The translations under genes and the position numbers were made by a program. A stretch of DNA of 64,000 nucleotides from Nocardioides ferulae (lineage in GTDB: Bacteria; Actinomycetota; Actinomycetes; Propionibacteriales; Nocardioidaceae), in the NCBI RefSeq assembly GCF_003660455.1, contig NZ_QZVR01000006.1, positions 1 through 64,000 on the forward strand. The letters are read 5' to 3'. The notes beneath the pieces are model-generated. The model saw nothing but the letters and a program-made list of their open reading frames with translations, did no database searches and had not been told where the DNA came from. Below, piece after piece: positions 36,468 to 44,762 of the stretch. How positions within the stretch are numbered: the first letter of the stretch is position 1; each line of letters begins with the position of its first letter.

Positions 36468-38621
36468 TCAGGCCCTCCGGCGGCACGGCGCGAGGTCGAG
36501 GCGCAGCCGCTCGCCGCGGTCGATGAAGACCCGCTCCCGCTGGAGCACCCGGCCCTCCACCTCGCACGTGAACGTGTAGCTCTCCCGGTGGCCGGCGGTG
36601 GTGTGGGTGCGCGCTCGGAAGAGCGACTCGGTCAGCGTGTAGGACGGGGAGAGCGAGGCGTAGTTCGTCACCCGGACCACGTAGCGTCCGGCCGCGGCGG
36701 ACGGCACCTCCACCGACTCCTTCTCGCCGGGCGCGTTGCCGGAGGAGCCGACCTCGACCAGCTCGTCACCTTCCTTGCGGAAGACCGTCAGATCCAGGTC
36801 GTCGGGCGTGGGCCAGTCGAGGTCGATGCGCCAGACGTCGACGGCCTCGTCGAGCACCACCTCGTGGTCGGTGTGCTCGCCCGGGCCGGCGACGGCGCCC
36901 TCGGTGGTGCGGGTGTCGTAGGGCTCGGTCGCGAGCTCGGTGTAGCTGCGCGGCTGCACGACCGGCCGGGTCGAGGGGTTCACCACCCACGAGAACCGGC
37001 CGCGCGGCTCGATGGCGGTGTCGACCCCGTCGGCGAAGGACCCGGCCCAGGTCGGGGTCTCGAACGACTTGGTCAAGCGCAGGGTGGCGCCTCGCGGGGC
37101 CCGGCCGCTGATCACGCCGCTGTACGCCGTGTCGACGGCGTGCTCGAGGGCGATCAGGTAGGCCTCCCGGTTGCCCTTGCCGGCGTGCTCGCCCGCGCCG
37201 AGGTACTCGTCGACGACCTCGGGGAACGGCGGGTGGAACTCGTTGGCGCCGATCTCGAAGGTGTAGCCGAAGCCGCCGGTCGCGTTGTAGGACCAGTCCT
37301 CGGTGGTGCCGGTCGTGTCGTAGAGCTGCCAGCCGTGGATGTTGGCGTAGCCGTTCTGGGCGGCCATCTTGGCGCCGAGCCGCTTGAGCGCCGACTCGTC
37401 GGGGGCGTCGCCGACCGGCTTGCCGTCGGGGCCGAGCGTGGCCGGGTTGACCCCGTTCGGGCGGAGGATGAGGTTCGAGAAGGTGTGGTTGCTGATCATC
37501 ATCGTGACCTGCCGGCTGGCGATCAGGTCGCGCACGTTCTGGGTCTCCGGCTCGGAGAACGGCGCGGCGCCGCGGTAGGTCGGGTCGAGGATGCCCGCCC
37601 CGACCTCGCCGGCGTCCGGCGTGGGGCCGGCCGCCCCCGGCCCGCCCCAGAAGCCGCCGTAGTTGCGGTTGAGGTCGACGCCGCTGCCGAAGCCGCCGTT
37701 GCTGTTGAGGGTCAGCACGCAGCTGCCGTCGGAGGTGTCCTGGCCGTCGACGATGCGGCAGTTCTTGCGCTTGTAGGCCTGGCCGACCGTCGCCAGCACC
37801 GACAGCGACCCGTCGAGCGGGTCGTAGTCGTTGAGCGCCCGCAGGTCGAGGAACTCGCCGTCGGTGCGAGAGAGGTGGAAGCCGTCGACGTTGACCACCG
37901 GCACCACCACGACCCGCGCCCGGCGCAGCAGCCGGGTGATCCGGGGGTCTCGGCCGTAGTTGTCGGCCAGGTCGATCGCGAACTCCATCGCGAGCTCGCC
38001 CGAGGGCCACTCGCGGGCGTGGTGGACGCCGAGCAACACGAACGTCGGCTGGCCGGTCAGCCCGCGACGCACGCCGCGGCCGATCTCGACGGCGTGGATC
38101 GCTCGCCCGTCGAGGCTGGGCCGCGGCAGCGTGAACGTGCGCACGATCCGTCGGTGCCGCTCGGCGAGCTCGGCCATGTCGGACTCGTAGTCGGCCAGGG
38201 TGCGGTAGCCCACGCGGCCCGACGGCAGCGGGGAGCGGGCGACCCGGGCGGCGTACCGCTCGTTGGCGGCGGCGACCTCGAGGCTGCGGGCGATGAGGTC
38301 GGGGATCCGCACGTCGTGGTCGAAGCCGGCCGCGGCGAGCCGGGCCAGGTCCAGGGGCGTGTGCAGCACGACCTCGACGTAGTCGTGGCCGGCGTGCTCG
38401 GTGAGGTCCAGGCCGAGCCGGGTGAGCCGCTGCTTGTCGGCCGCCGTCGGGGTCGCGACGGTGACCAGCTGGGGACGGAACACCTCGCCGACCGGTCCGG
38501 CCGCGCTCGTGCCGGGGGCGCTCAGCTGACCGGCGCCGAGGGCGGCGACCAGGAGCGCGCCGGCCACGAGGCGAGCGCTGCGGCGCCGGAGCGGGGACCG
38601 GCGGGACGGCCGACGGGACAT
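36468..38621 (-). CDS. secreted zinc carboxypeptidase (peptidase M14)
   Basis: A 717-residue exported metallopeptidase. Signal peptide at about 1-41 (RRRSARLVAGALLVAALGAG ... SAAG). M14 catalytic domain at about 135-490: zinc ligands H201 and E204 in HHAREWPSGE and H379 in SNHTF, substrate-binding DLNRNY (about 316-321), and the catalytic Glu (E456) in YTFEIG. A C-terminal beta-rich domain (about 590-717, with a pre-peptidase-like DVWRIDLDWPTPDDLDLTVF, start near residue 600) probably binds substrate or surface. It removes C-terminal residues from peptides outside the cell. GGAGG lies 5 nt before the ATG. Confidence 0.92.
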   Translation of the reverse strand: MSRRPSRRSPLRRRSARLVAGALLVAALGAGQLSAPGTSAAGPVGEVFRPQLVTVATPTAADKQRLTRLGLDLTEHAGHDYVEVVLHTPLDLARLAAAGFDHDVRIPDLIARSLEVAAANERYAARVARSPLPSGRVGYRTLADYESDMAELAERHRRIVRTFTLPRPSLDGRAIHAVEIGRGVRRGLTGQPTFVLLGVHHAREWPSGELAMEFAIDLADNYGRDPRITRLLRRARVVVVPVVNVDGFHLSRTDGEFLDLRALNDYDPLDGSLSVLATVGQAYKRKNCRIVDGQDTSDGSCVLTLNSNGGFGSGVDLNRNYGGFWGGPGAAGPTPDAGEVGAGILDPTYRGAAPFSEPETQNVRDLIASRQVTMMISNHTFSNLILRPNGVNPATLGPDGKPVGDAPDESALKRLGAKMAAQNGYANIHGWQLYDTTGTTEDWSYNATGGFGYTFEIGANEFHPPFPEVVDEYLGAGEHAGKGNREAYLIALEHAVDTAYSGVISGRAPRGATLRLTKSFETPTWAGSFADGVDTAIEPRGRFSWVVNPSTRPVVQPRSYTELATEPYDTRTTEGAVAGPGEHTDHEVVLDEAVDVWRIDLDWPTPDDLDLTVFRKEGDELVEVGSSGNAPGEKESVEVPSAAAGRYVVRVTNYASLSPSYTLTESLFRARTHTTAGHRESYTFTCEVEGRVLQRERVFIDRGERLRLDLAPCRRRA

Positions 38622-38783
38622 GGGGACCTCCAGGGCGTGGGTGTGCCCGGGTCAACGCCACTGCCCCGCGGATGTCACGCCCGTCCGGGCGTGCGCGGGA
38701 CCGGTCGAGGAGTGCTCCAGAGGGCCGGCCGGGTCCCGCCAGCTTGGGACCAATGACCCGTGGGGGGCCGCTCGAGCAGCCAC

Positions 38784-38789
38784 TAGGGT
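38784..38789 (+). promoter_or_regulatory. -10 hexamer TAGGGT of fba
   Basis: TAGGGT lies about 50 bp upstream of the fba ATG, giving a 5' untranslated region of roughly 45 nt that contains the GAGGAG ribosome binding site. Confidence 0.45.
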
Positions 38790-38841
38790 GGTCGGAGACG
38801 TCCGTGAAGTGTCCTGCCCGGAATCCGAGGAGCAAATCCGC

Positions 38842-39873
38842 ATGCCCATCGTCACCCCTGAGAAGTACGCCGAGATGCTGGACGCCGCGAAGGGCGGCGC
38901 CTACGCGTTCCCCGCGATCAACGTGTCGTCGTCGCAGACCCTGAACGCGGCCCTCAAGGGCTTCGCCGACGCGGGCTCCGACGGCATCATCCAGGTCTCG
39001 ACCGGCGGCGCGGAGTACCTCTCCGGCCCGACGGTCAAGGACATGGTCGCCGGCTCGGTGGCGTTCGCCGCCTACGCCCGCGAGGTCGCGAAGAACTACC
39101 CGGTCAACATCGCGCTGCACACCGACCACTGCCCGAAGAACAAGCTCGACGGGTTCGTCCGGCCGCTGCTGGCGATCTCCGAGGAGCGGGTCGCACGCGG
39201 CGAGGAGCCGCTGTTCCAGTCGCACATGTGGGACGGCTCCGCCGTGCCGCTGGACGAGAACCTCAGCATCGCCACCGAGCTGCTCGAGCGCTGCGTGAAG
39301 GCCAAGATCATCCTCGAGATCGAGGTCGGCGTGGTCGGCGGCGAGGAGGACGGCGTCGCCAACGAGATCAACGACAAGCTCTACTCCACCCCGGCCGACG
39401 CGCTGGCGACCGTGAAGGCCCTCGGCGCCGGCGAGCGCGGCTACTACATGACGGCGCTGACCTTCGGCAACGTGCACGGCGTCTACAAGCCGGGCAACGT
39501 CAAGCTGCGCCCCGAGGTGCTCAAGGACGCCCAGGACGCGGTCGTCGCCGAGCTCGGCCTCGAGGCCGGCGCCAAGCCCTTCCACCTGGTCTTCCACGGT
39601 GGCTCCGGCTCGCTGCCCGAGGAGATCGCCGCGGCGGTCGACTACGGCGTGGTGAAGATGAACGTCGACACCGACACCCAGTACGCCTTCACCCGCCCGG
39701 TGGCCGCGCACATGTTCCAGAACTACGACGGCGTGCTGAAGATCGACGGCGAGGTCGGCAACAAGAAGCAGTACGACCCGCGCGCCTGGGGCAAGGCGGG
39801 CGAGGCCGGCATGGCCGCCCGCGTGGTCGAGGCCTGCGAGAACCTGCGCTCGGCCGGCAAGACGCTGGGCTGA
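38842..39873 (+). CDS. fba: class II fructose-bisphosphate aldolase
   Basis: A 343-residue zinc-dependent aldolase that splits fructose 1,6-bisphosphate in glycolysis and makes it in gluconeogenesis. Zinc-ligand regions are visible: LHTDHC (about 93-98), NVHGVYKPG and VFHGGSGS. Catalytic Asp and phosphate-binding NVDTDTQYAF are in place. Length is typical of class IIa enzymes. GAGGAG precedes the ATG and a strong terminator follows, so fba is a single-gene unit. Confidence 0.97.
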   Translation: MPIVTPEKYAEMLDAAKGGAYAFPAINVSSSQTLNAALKGFADAGSDGIIQVSTGGAEYLSGPTVKDMVAGSVAFAAYAREVAKNYPVNIALHTDHCPKNKLDGFVRPLLAISEERVARGEEPLFQSHMWDGSAVPLDENLSIATELLERCVKAKIILEIEVGVVGGEEDGVANEINDKLYSTPADALATVKALGAGERGYYMTALTFGNVHGVYKPGNVKLRPEVLKDAQDAVVAELGLEAGAKPFHLVFHGGSGSLPEEIAAAVDYGVVKMNVDTDTQYAFTRPVAAHMFQNYDGVLKIDGEVGNKKQYDPRAWGKAGEAGMAARVVEACENLRSAGKTLG

Positions 39874-39901
39874 TCCGCCGCTCGCGGCTCGCCGCTTCCG
39901 C

Positions 39902-39933
39902 ACCGACCCGCTCCCCGCTGGGGGCGGGTCGGT
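39902..39933 (+). terminator. terminator of fba
   Basis: The arms ACCGACCCG and CGGGTCGGT flank a C-rich/G-rich inner stem and a 3-nt loop. The stem is followed by CGCATTT. It lies about 30 bp after the fba stop. Confidence 0.8.
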
Positions 39934-39962
39934 CGCATTTCCGGACCCGCGACCGAAACCCT

Positions 39963-39974
39963 GGACGTACGTCC
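39963..39974. promoter_or_regulatory. perfect palindrome GGACGTACGTCC, candidate TetR operator
   Basis: A 12-bp perfect palindrome lies about 50 bp upstream of the hydrolase ATG and just before a -10-like TAGGCT (39986-39991). The gene convergent with the hydrolase codes for a TetR regulator, so the site may be its operator. No second copy is seen before the tetR gene itself. Confidence 0.35.
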
Positions 39975-40022
39975 GAAGTTCGTCCTAGGCTCCGTCTCCA
40001 CCGTCCGAGCAGAGGAGCCCCG

Positions 40023-41150
40023 ATGTCGCCCGACCCCCGCCCCTGGCGCGACCGCCTGGCCCGCACCACCGCCCGCACCGTCGTCCGGACCCTGGGTGGC
40101 CTGCCCCGTCCGGTGCAGCGCCTGATCGCCGGCCGCCCCCTGCGCATCGACGGCCAGGAGTTGCACGTCGAGGCACAGGTCGGGATGCGGCTGCTCTCGC
40201 TGGCGGTCACCGAGACCTTCGAGACGCTCCCGCTCGAGCGGGGCCGCGAGCAGATCGAGGACGAGGCCTGGATCTTCGGCTACGACTGGCCGGTCGGGTC
40301 GGTCGAGGAGCTCCTCATCCCGGGGCCGGCGGGGCCGATCCCGGCACGGGTCTACCGCCCCGCCGGGGCCACCGGCACCACCCCGGGGCTGGTCTACCTG
40401 CACGGCGGCGGCTGGGTGCTCGGCGGCCTCGGCAGCGGCGACTCGGTCTCCCGCTTCCTGACCGCGCACGCCGGGGTCACGGTGGTTTCGGTCGACTACC
40501 GCCTCGCCCCCGAGCACCCGTTCCCGGCCGGCCTGGACGACGTGCGGGCGGCCTTCGCGCACGTGGTCGCGCACGCCGCCGAGCTCGGGCTCGACCCCAC
40601 CCGGATCGCCATCGGTGGCGAGAGCGCGGGGGGAAATCTGGCCGCGGTCGCCGCCGTCGAGGCGGCCCGGGCCCGGCGCGACCACCCGGACGCACCACTG
40701 CCCGCGGCCCAGTTGCTGTTCATGCCGGTGACCGACCTGTCCACCAAGCACCCGTCGTACCGGCTGTTCTCCGACGGCCTCTTCCTCACCGAGGCCCAGA
40801 TGGACTGGTACCGCGACCACTACCTCGCCGACCCCGCCCAGGTGAGCGACCCCCGAGTCTCCCCGCTGCTGGCCACCGACCTGCCCGAGCTCGCCGCCCA
40901 CGTGGCGCCGGCGCTGGTCGCGGTGGCCGGCTTCGACGTGCTGCGCGACGAGGGTGAGGCGTACGCCGCGTTGCTCGCGGCCGCCGGCGTGCCGGTCACG
41001 CTGCGCCGTCACGCCGGCATCACCCACGGCCTGGTGAACGCCACCGGCGTCGGCCGGGCCGCCCGAGACACGCTGCTGGAGACCGCCGGGGCGCTGCGGG
41101 TGCTGCTCGCCCCGGGTCGTGGCTCCGGTCAGCCGGACGCGGACAGGTAG
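40023..41150 (+). CDS. alpha/beta hydrolase, hormone-sensitive-lipase family
   Basis: A 375-residue esterase/lipase of the HSL family (bacterial family IV). The oxyanion motif HGGGW (about 125-129) and the nucleophile elbow GESAGG (about 198-203) are intact; the catalytic His lies in GITHGLV and the Asp in FDVLRDEG. About 100 N-terminal residues precede the catalytic fold. It hydrolyses short- to medium-chain acyl esters. A TetR gene faces it with a 22-bp overlap of the coding ends. Confidence 0.9.
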   Translation: MSPDPRPWRDRLARTTARTVVRTLGGLPRPVQRLIAGRPLRIDGQELHVEAQVGMRLLSLAVTETFETLPLERGREQIEDEAWIFGYDWPVGSVEELLIPGPAGPIPARVYRPAGATGTTPGLVYLHGGGWVLGGLGSGDSVSRFLTAHAGVTVVSVDYRLAPEHPFPAGLDDVRAAFAHVVAHAAELGLDPTRIAIGGESAGGNLAAVAAVEAARARRDHPDAPLPAAQLLFMPVTDLSTKHPSYRLFSDGLFLTEAQMDWYRDHYLADPAQVSDPRVSPLLATDLPELAAHVAPALVAVAGFDVLRDEGEAYAALLAAAGVPVTLRRHAGITHGLVNATGVGRAARDTLLETAGALRVLLAPGRGSGQPDADR

Positions 41151-41731
41151 GACTCCAGCAGCCGGGTCAGCGCCGAGGCCAGCGCGTCGGCGTCCTCGTC
41201 ATCGCGGGGCCAGGCGATCCGGTGCAGCGCGAACCCGTCGATGACCGCCACGAACTGCCGGGCGGCGCCCGGCGCGTCGGCCACCCCCACGGCGGCCAAC
41301 GCGGCCGCGGTGGCCTCCTCGAAGCCGAGCATGATCGCCCGCACCGCCGGTCGCAGGTCGGGCCGGCGGCTGGTCGCCAGGTAGGCCTCGAACTGGACCA
41401 GCACCAGCTGCGGTGAGGCGGCCGCGAGCAGCCGGACCAGGCGCTCGGCCAGCTCGCGGCGGTCGAGAGCGCCGCCGGCCGCGTCGGCGACCACCGCGTC
41501 GACGGAGGCCCGGACCCGGTCGGCGATCTCGGTGACCGCGGCGCCGATCAGCTCGTCGAGCGAGCCGAAGAAGTAGCTGGTGGTCGACAGCGGCACCCCG
41601 GCGCGGGCCGCGACCGACCGGTGCGTCACCCCCTCGAGACCTCGCTCGGCGATCACCTCGATGGCGGCCTCCACCAGCTTCGCGCGGCGAGCCTGGCCGC
41701 GGGCGTAATGGGTCTGGGGGCGGGCCGGCAC
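41129..41731 (-). CDS. TetR-family transcriptional regulator
   Basis: A 200-residue TetR regulator. The N-terminal helix-turn-helix is typical (KLVEAAIEVIAERGLEGVTHRSVAARAGVPLSTTSYFF, DNA-binding part near residues 18-50) and the C-terminal ligand domain is helical (TetR_C-like). The GTG start follows TAGTTT by 6 nt, a leaderless pattern. The convergent hydrolase with its upstream palindrome is a possible target. Confidence 0.9.
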   Translation of the reverse strand: MPARPQTHYARGQARRAKLVEAAIEVIAERGLEGVTHRSVAARAGVPLSTTSYFFGSLDELIGAAVTEIADRVRASVDAVVADAAGGALDRRELAERLVRLLAAASPQLVLVQFEAYLATSRRPDLRPAVRAIMLGFEEATAAALAAVGVADAPGAARQFVAVIDGFALHRIAWPRDDEDADALASALTRLLESYLSASG

Positions 41732-41737
41732 GCCCCC

Positions 41738-41743
41738 AAACTA
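41738..41743 (-). promoter_or_regulatory. -10 hexamer TAGTTT of the tetR gene
   Basis: On the minus strand TAGTTT is followed by GGGGGC (6 nt) and the GTG at 41731. No ribosome binding site precedes the start. Confidence 0.55.
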
Positions 41744-41844
41744 GTGCCGCGGGGCGCAGGGCACGGCCGGGGGCCATGGCTCTTCGGTGGTCCGTCGGCA
41801 CGGGCGCACCGTCCGGCCGAGCAGGTCCCGCCGGGTCGGCGTGT

Positions 41845-41925
41845 CTGCAGGCGGGGGAGCCCCGAGCCGGCGCTTCTGCAGGCGAGGGAGCCCCGAGTCG
41901 GCGCTTCTGCAGGCGGAGTGACCAG
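41845..41925. repeat. 31-bp tandem repeat, about 2.6 copies
   Basis: CTGCAG recurs at 41845, 41876 and 41907, with 31-bp units containing GGGAGCCCCGAGTCGGCGCT between them. Unit 2 differs from unit 1 at only a few positions. The third unit is partial and merges into the inverted repeat that ends at 41941. Confidence 0.85.
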
Positions 41926-41941
41926 CAGAGCGCCGACTCGG
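41893..41941 (-). terminator. strong inverted repeat after the beta-propeller gene
   Basis: CCGAGTCGGCGC and GCGCCGACTCGG are perfect 12-bp complements, extended by TCTGC and GCAGA one base inside. A further copy of GCGCCGACTCGG lies about 30 bp to the right. It is placed downstream of the minus-strand gene ending at 41986 and upstream of tetR, so it probably separates them. Confidence 0.65.
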
Positions 41942-41985
41942 ACGCCTCGGGCCCGGCAGTGGCGCCGACTCGGCCGGGGTGGGGA

Positions 41986-43290
41986 TCAGCGCACGCGCTT
42001 CGCGGAGCTCTGCGCCACCGCGGCGCGGTAGCCGGCCCGCTCGACGGTGACGCGCACCGACACCCGGTGACCGCGGTCGGCCTTGACCAGCCGATAGGAC
42101 TTGCCGGTGGCGCCCTTCACGGCCTTGCCGTCGCGCAGCCACCGGTAGGCCACACCGGTCGGCGCCGGTGTCCAGGCCCCGGCGTCCGCGGTGAGCGTCT
42201 TGCCGACCTTCGCGGTGCCCGTCACCGACGGGGTGCGGTCCAGGGTGAACAGTGCCGGGCCCGGGTCGAGGGTCGCGCCCGACCAGTCCGGCTCCGAGCC
42301 CCCGGGGACGATGTCCGCCAGCGACGCGCCGTTCTCGCAGAGGTGGAAGTCGGTGACCACCTGGATGCCTTCGGGAGTGGAGAAGGCCACCGAACGGCTG
42401 TCCGGACCCCAGCTGGGGCTGTCGAACGAGGGGTCCTCCGGCTCGCCGTCCTCGTTGACGAAGCAGGAGGCCAGGTCCGGCTTGGCCGGTGCGCCGGCCG
42501 CCGGGCTGCCGTTCAGGGCGGCCAGACCGACGACGCGGCCACCGGCGAGCATGAACGTGACGAGCTCGCCGTCGGGGGACACCTCGGGGGCGCTCAGCTC
42601 GTACCAGGCGAACGGGTCGTCCTCGGGGGGCATGACGTCGTCGCCGTCGAACCAGTTCGTCTTCTGCTCCTCGCCGATGGTGTAGAGGTCGACGTCACCG
42701 TTGCCGTTGAGCGCAGCCCGGCCGCGGGTGATCCAGGACGGCTGGTAGCCGATCTCGATGCTGTGGATCGCCCCGTCGAGGTCGGCGAACGCGGTCAGCG
42801 ACTCGGTGCGGATCCTGCCCTCGAAGTCGCGGATGGCCCGCAGCTGGCTGTAGGCCAGCCGGGAGCCGTCGGGGGAGATCACCGGCTCGATGATCGGCGT
42901 GGTCCACATGGTGCCGGCGTCGGGCAGGAAGAGGTCCTGCGGCTTGGTGGAGCCGACCACCTGCCCGCTCTGCCTCATCAGCACGATCGCGCCGTCACGC
43001 GCCACCGCGATGAGGCCGGTGTCGGACATCGTGGGCGCCTCGTACGGCGAGGACGCGGTGCCGTCGCGGGTGACCCGGGTCAGGCCGGTGCCGTCGGGCC
43101 GGACCAGCCAGACGTCGTGGTCCTTGATCAGGACGATGGTGCCGCCGGGGCTCGTGGCCCGGGTGGCGGGGCCGGCGACGCCGTCACCGGTGATCCGCGG
43201 GCCGTCGGTGGCTGCGCCGGCGGTGCCGATGCCGGTGAGGGTGGTGAGCAGGGAGGCCGCGGCGATCGCGGCGACGCCTCGTGAGCGCAT
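41986..43290 (-). CDS. secreted TolB/PD40-type beta-propeller protein
   Basis: A 434-residue exported protein. Signal peptide at about 1-27 (RGVAAIAAASLLTTLTGIGTAGAA). WD40-like PD40/TolB repeats span about 45-330 (VWLVRPDGTGLTRVTRDGT, ISPDGSRLAYS, VSPDGELVTFML, WGPDSRSVAFS). The final 85 residues resemble the Ig-like repeat common in actinobacterial surface proteins (TPSVTGTAKVGKTLTADAGAW). AGGAG lies 8 nt before the ATG at 43290. Probable role is binding at the cell surface; the ligand is unknown. Confidence 0.8.
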   Translation of the reverse strand: MRSRGVAAIAAASLLTTLTGIGTAGAATDGPRITGDGVAGPATRATSPGGTIVLIKDHDVWLVRPDGTGLTRVTRDGTASSPYEAPTMSDTGLIAVARDGAIVLMRQSGQVVGSTKPQDLFLPDAGTMWTTPIIEPVISPDGSRLAYSQLRAIRDFEGRIRTESLTAFADLDGAIHSIEIGYQPSWITRGRAALNGNGDVDLYTIGEEQKTNWFDGDDVMPPEDDPFAWYELSAPEVSPDGELVTFMLAGGRVVGLAALNGSPAAGAPAKPDLASCFVNEDGEPEDPSFDSPSWGPDSRSVAFSTPEGIQVVTDFHLCENGASLADIVPGGSEPDWSGATLDPGPALFTLDRTPSVTGTAKVGKTLTADAGAWTPAPTGVAYRWLRDGKAVKGATGKSYRLVKADRGHRVSVRVTVERAGYRAAVAQSSAKRVR

Positions 43291-43406
43291 GGGTGGTTCT
43301 CCTGGGTCTCGACTGTGGTGTGCTCGGAGTCTGCGGATCGCGGGCTCGCCCGGCCCGGTTTTCGCGGCCGGCTCCCCCGGGGTGCCAGAAGCGAGCGGCG
43401 GCCGCG

Positions 43407-43412
43407 CACAAT
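43407..43412 (+). promoter_or_regulatory. -10 hexamer CACAAT of the DUF3151 gene
   Basis: CACAAT is followed by GGCGCC (6 nt) and the ATG at 43419. No ribosome binding site is present, so the mRNA is likely leaderless. Confidence 0.5.
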
Positions 43413-43418
43413 GGCGCC

Positions 43419-43850
43419 ATGAGCTCACTGACCCCTGGCCAGGACCTGATGGCGGGCCCGCCACCGACCCACCTGCCGGACGACCCGGCCGGCGCGGACC
43501 TCGACGCCGGCACCGCGCCCGCAGCCGCGGTGCGCACCCACCCGGCGTCCCCGTTCGCGTGGGCGGCGCTGGCCGAGCAGGCCCGTGACGCGGGCGCCGA
43601 CGACGTCACCGTCTACGCCTACTCCAGGGTCGGCTACCACCGCAGCCTGGACCTGCTGCGGCGCAACGGCTGGAAGGGCCACGGCCCGGTGCCGTGGGAG
43701 CACCCCGGCAACCGCGGGTTCCTGCGCTGCCTGGCGCTGCTGGCCCTGAGCGCCCGCGCGATCGGCGAGGACGCCGAGTGGGAGCGCTGCCGCGACTTCC
43801 TGCGCGACAGCTCGCCCACGGCGTACGACGTGCTGCTCGGCGAGGCCTGA
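43419..43850 (+). CDS. DUF3151 family protein
   Basis: A 143-residue protein of the actinobacterial DUF3151 family, helical and soluble (HPASPFAWAALAEQARDAGA; YAYSRVGYHRSLDLLRRNGW; GNRGFLRCLALLALSARAIG). No enzymatic motif is known. In many actinobacteria it lies near fba, as here (about 3.5 kb away). Convergent with the DUF1275 gene across a long palindrome. Confidence 0.8.
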   Translation: MSSLTPGQDLMAGPPPTHLPDDPAGADLDAGTAPAAAVRTHPASPFAWAALAEQARDAGADDVTVYAYSRVGYHRSLDLLRRNGWKGHGPVPWEHPGNRGFLRCLALLALSARAIGEDAEWERCRDFLRDSSPTAYDVLLGEA

Positions 43851-43889
43851 GTCCCTCCCCGGAGGTGCCTGGCCGGTGCGGCGCCTAGC

Positions 43890-43959
43890 TGTAACGCGGT
43901 GTCCCCGTAGCTGGTGCGGTGCCCCAACACCGCAATAGCTACCGGGACACCGCGTTACA
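43890..43959. terminator. 70-bp near-perfect palindrome between convergent genes
   Basis: Two arms of about 34 bp are nearly perfect complements. The outer 16 bp (TGTAACGCGGTGTCCC and its complement) are exact, and the centre is CCCC/AA. The TAA stop of the convergent gene lies inside the right arm. Best read as a bidirectional terminator; a repetitive extragenic palindrome is the alternative. Confidence 0.75.
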
Positions 43960-44719
43960 GGCGCAGGGCGCGGCGCAGGTCGGCGGCCACCGGGGCCGAC
44001 GCCGCGGCCAGCAGCACCAGGGCCAGCGGGATCACCACCGGGAAGCCGATCTGCAGGTAGCCGAAGGCGCCGACCACCCCGCCGGTGAAGAACAGGCCCA
44101 CCAGCATCGCCAGCATCCCGAGCTTGCGCAGGTCGGCCTCGACCGGTGGGAGGCCGGGCGTGCGCGGCCGGTAGGCCAGCTTGCCGAGCTCGATGCCGAT
44201 GTCGGTCACCATGCCGGTGACGTGGGTGGTGCGGATCTGCGCGTCGGAGATCTTGGTGATCACCGCGTTCTGCAGCCCCATCGTGAAGCAGAGCACCGCG
44301 ACGAACACGAGGTTGCGGTGCTCCCAGCGCAGCTGCTCGGCGAGCAGCCCGAAGAGCAGCACCAGCCATGCCTCGACCACCAGCACGTTCGCGTAGCGGC
44401 TGCGCAGCCCCCGGCGGCGGCCCCAGTTGAACACGATCGCGCAGGCCATCGCGCCACAGACGAACGAGACCACCGCGAGCACGCCGATGCCGATCGCGGC
44501 CGCGCCGCCGAGCACCAGGTGGTCGGCGATGGTCGCGGTCACGCCGGTCATGTGCGAGGTGTAGACGGCCACCGCGACGAAGCCGACGGAGTTCAGCACC
44601 CCGGCGATGAGCGCGAGCAGGCCGGCCAGCTGGAGGTTGTGACGCCGGCTCCGGTCCGGCCCGGCGACGGTGAGCAGGTACTCGCGCAGCGACGCACGTC
44701 GCGTGAGCGTCTCCAGCAT
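43955..44719 (-). CDS. DUF1275 (YoaK-type) membrane protein
   Basis: A 254-residue integral membrane protein of the DUF1275/YoaK family with about six helices. Characteristic elements are GVLNSVGFVAVAVYTSHMTGV (first half) and QNAVITKISDAQIRTTHVTG, ending in a C-terminal helix pair and a basic tail. The transport function is unknown. It lies downstream of lysS on the same strand but is separated by a terminator. Its TAA stop sits in the palindrome at 43890-43959. Confidence 0.82.
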   Translation of the reverse strand: MLETLTRRASLREYLLTVAGPDRSRRHNLQLAGLLALIAGVLNSVGFVAVAVYTSHMTGVTATIADHLVLGGAAAIGIGVLAVVSFVCGAMACAIVFNWGRRRGLRSRYANVLVVEAWLVLLFGLLAEQLRWEHRNLVFVAVLCFTMGLQNAVITKISDAQIRTTHVTGMVTDIGIELGKLAYRPRTPGLPPVEADLRKLGMLAMLVGLFFTGGVVGAFGYLQIGFPVVIPLALVLLAAASAPVAADLRRALRL

Positions 44720-44722
44720 CCG

Positions 44723-44752
44723 TCCTCCCGGGCCAGGCTACGCCCGGGAGGA
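44723..44752 (-). terminator. terminator of lysS
   Basis: TCCTCCCGGGC and GCCCGGGAGGA are perfect 11-bp complements around an 8-nt loop, 11 bp past the lysS stop. There is no long T-tract, as usual in these genomes. Confidence 0.75.
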
Positions 44753-44762
44753 TGCCCCCGGG

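Noticed and set aside
43890..43959. End of an insertion sequence or a MITE
   Set aside because: No transposase, no target-site duplication and only one copy seen in the window. Position between convergent stops fits a terminator better.
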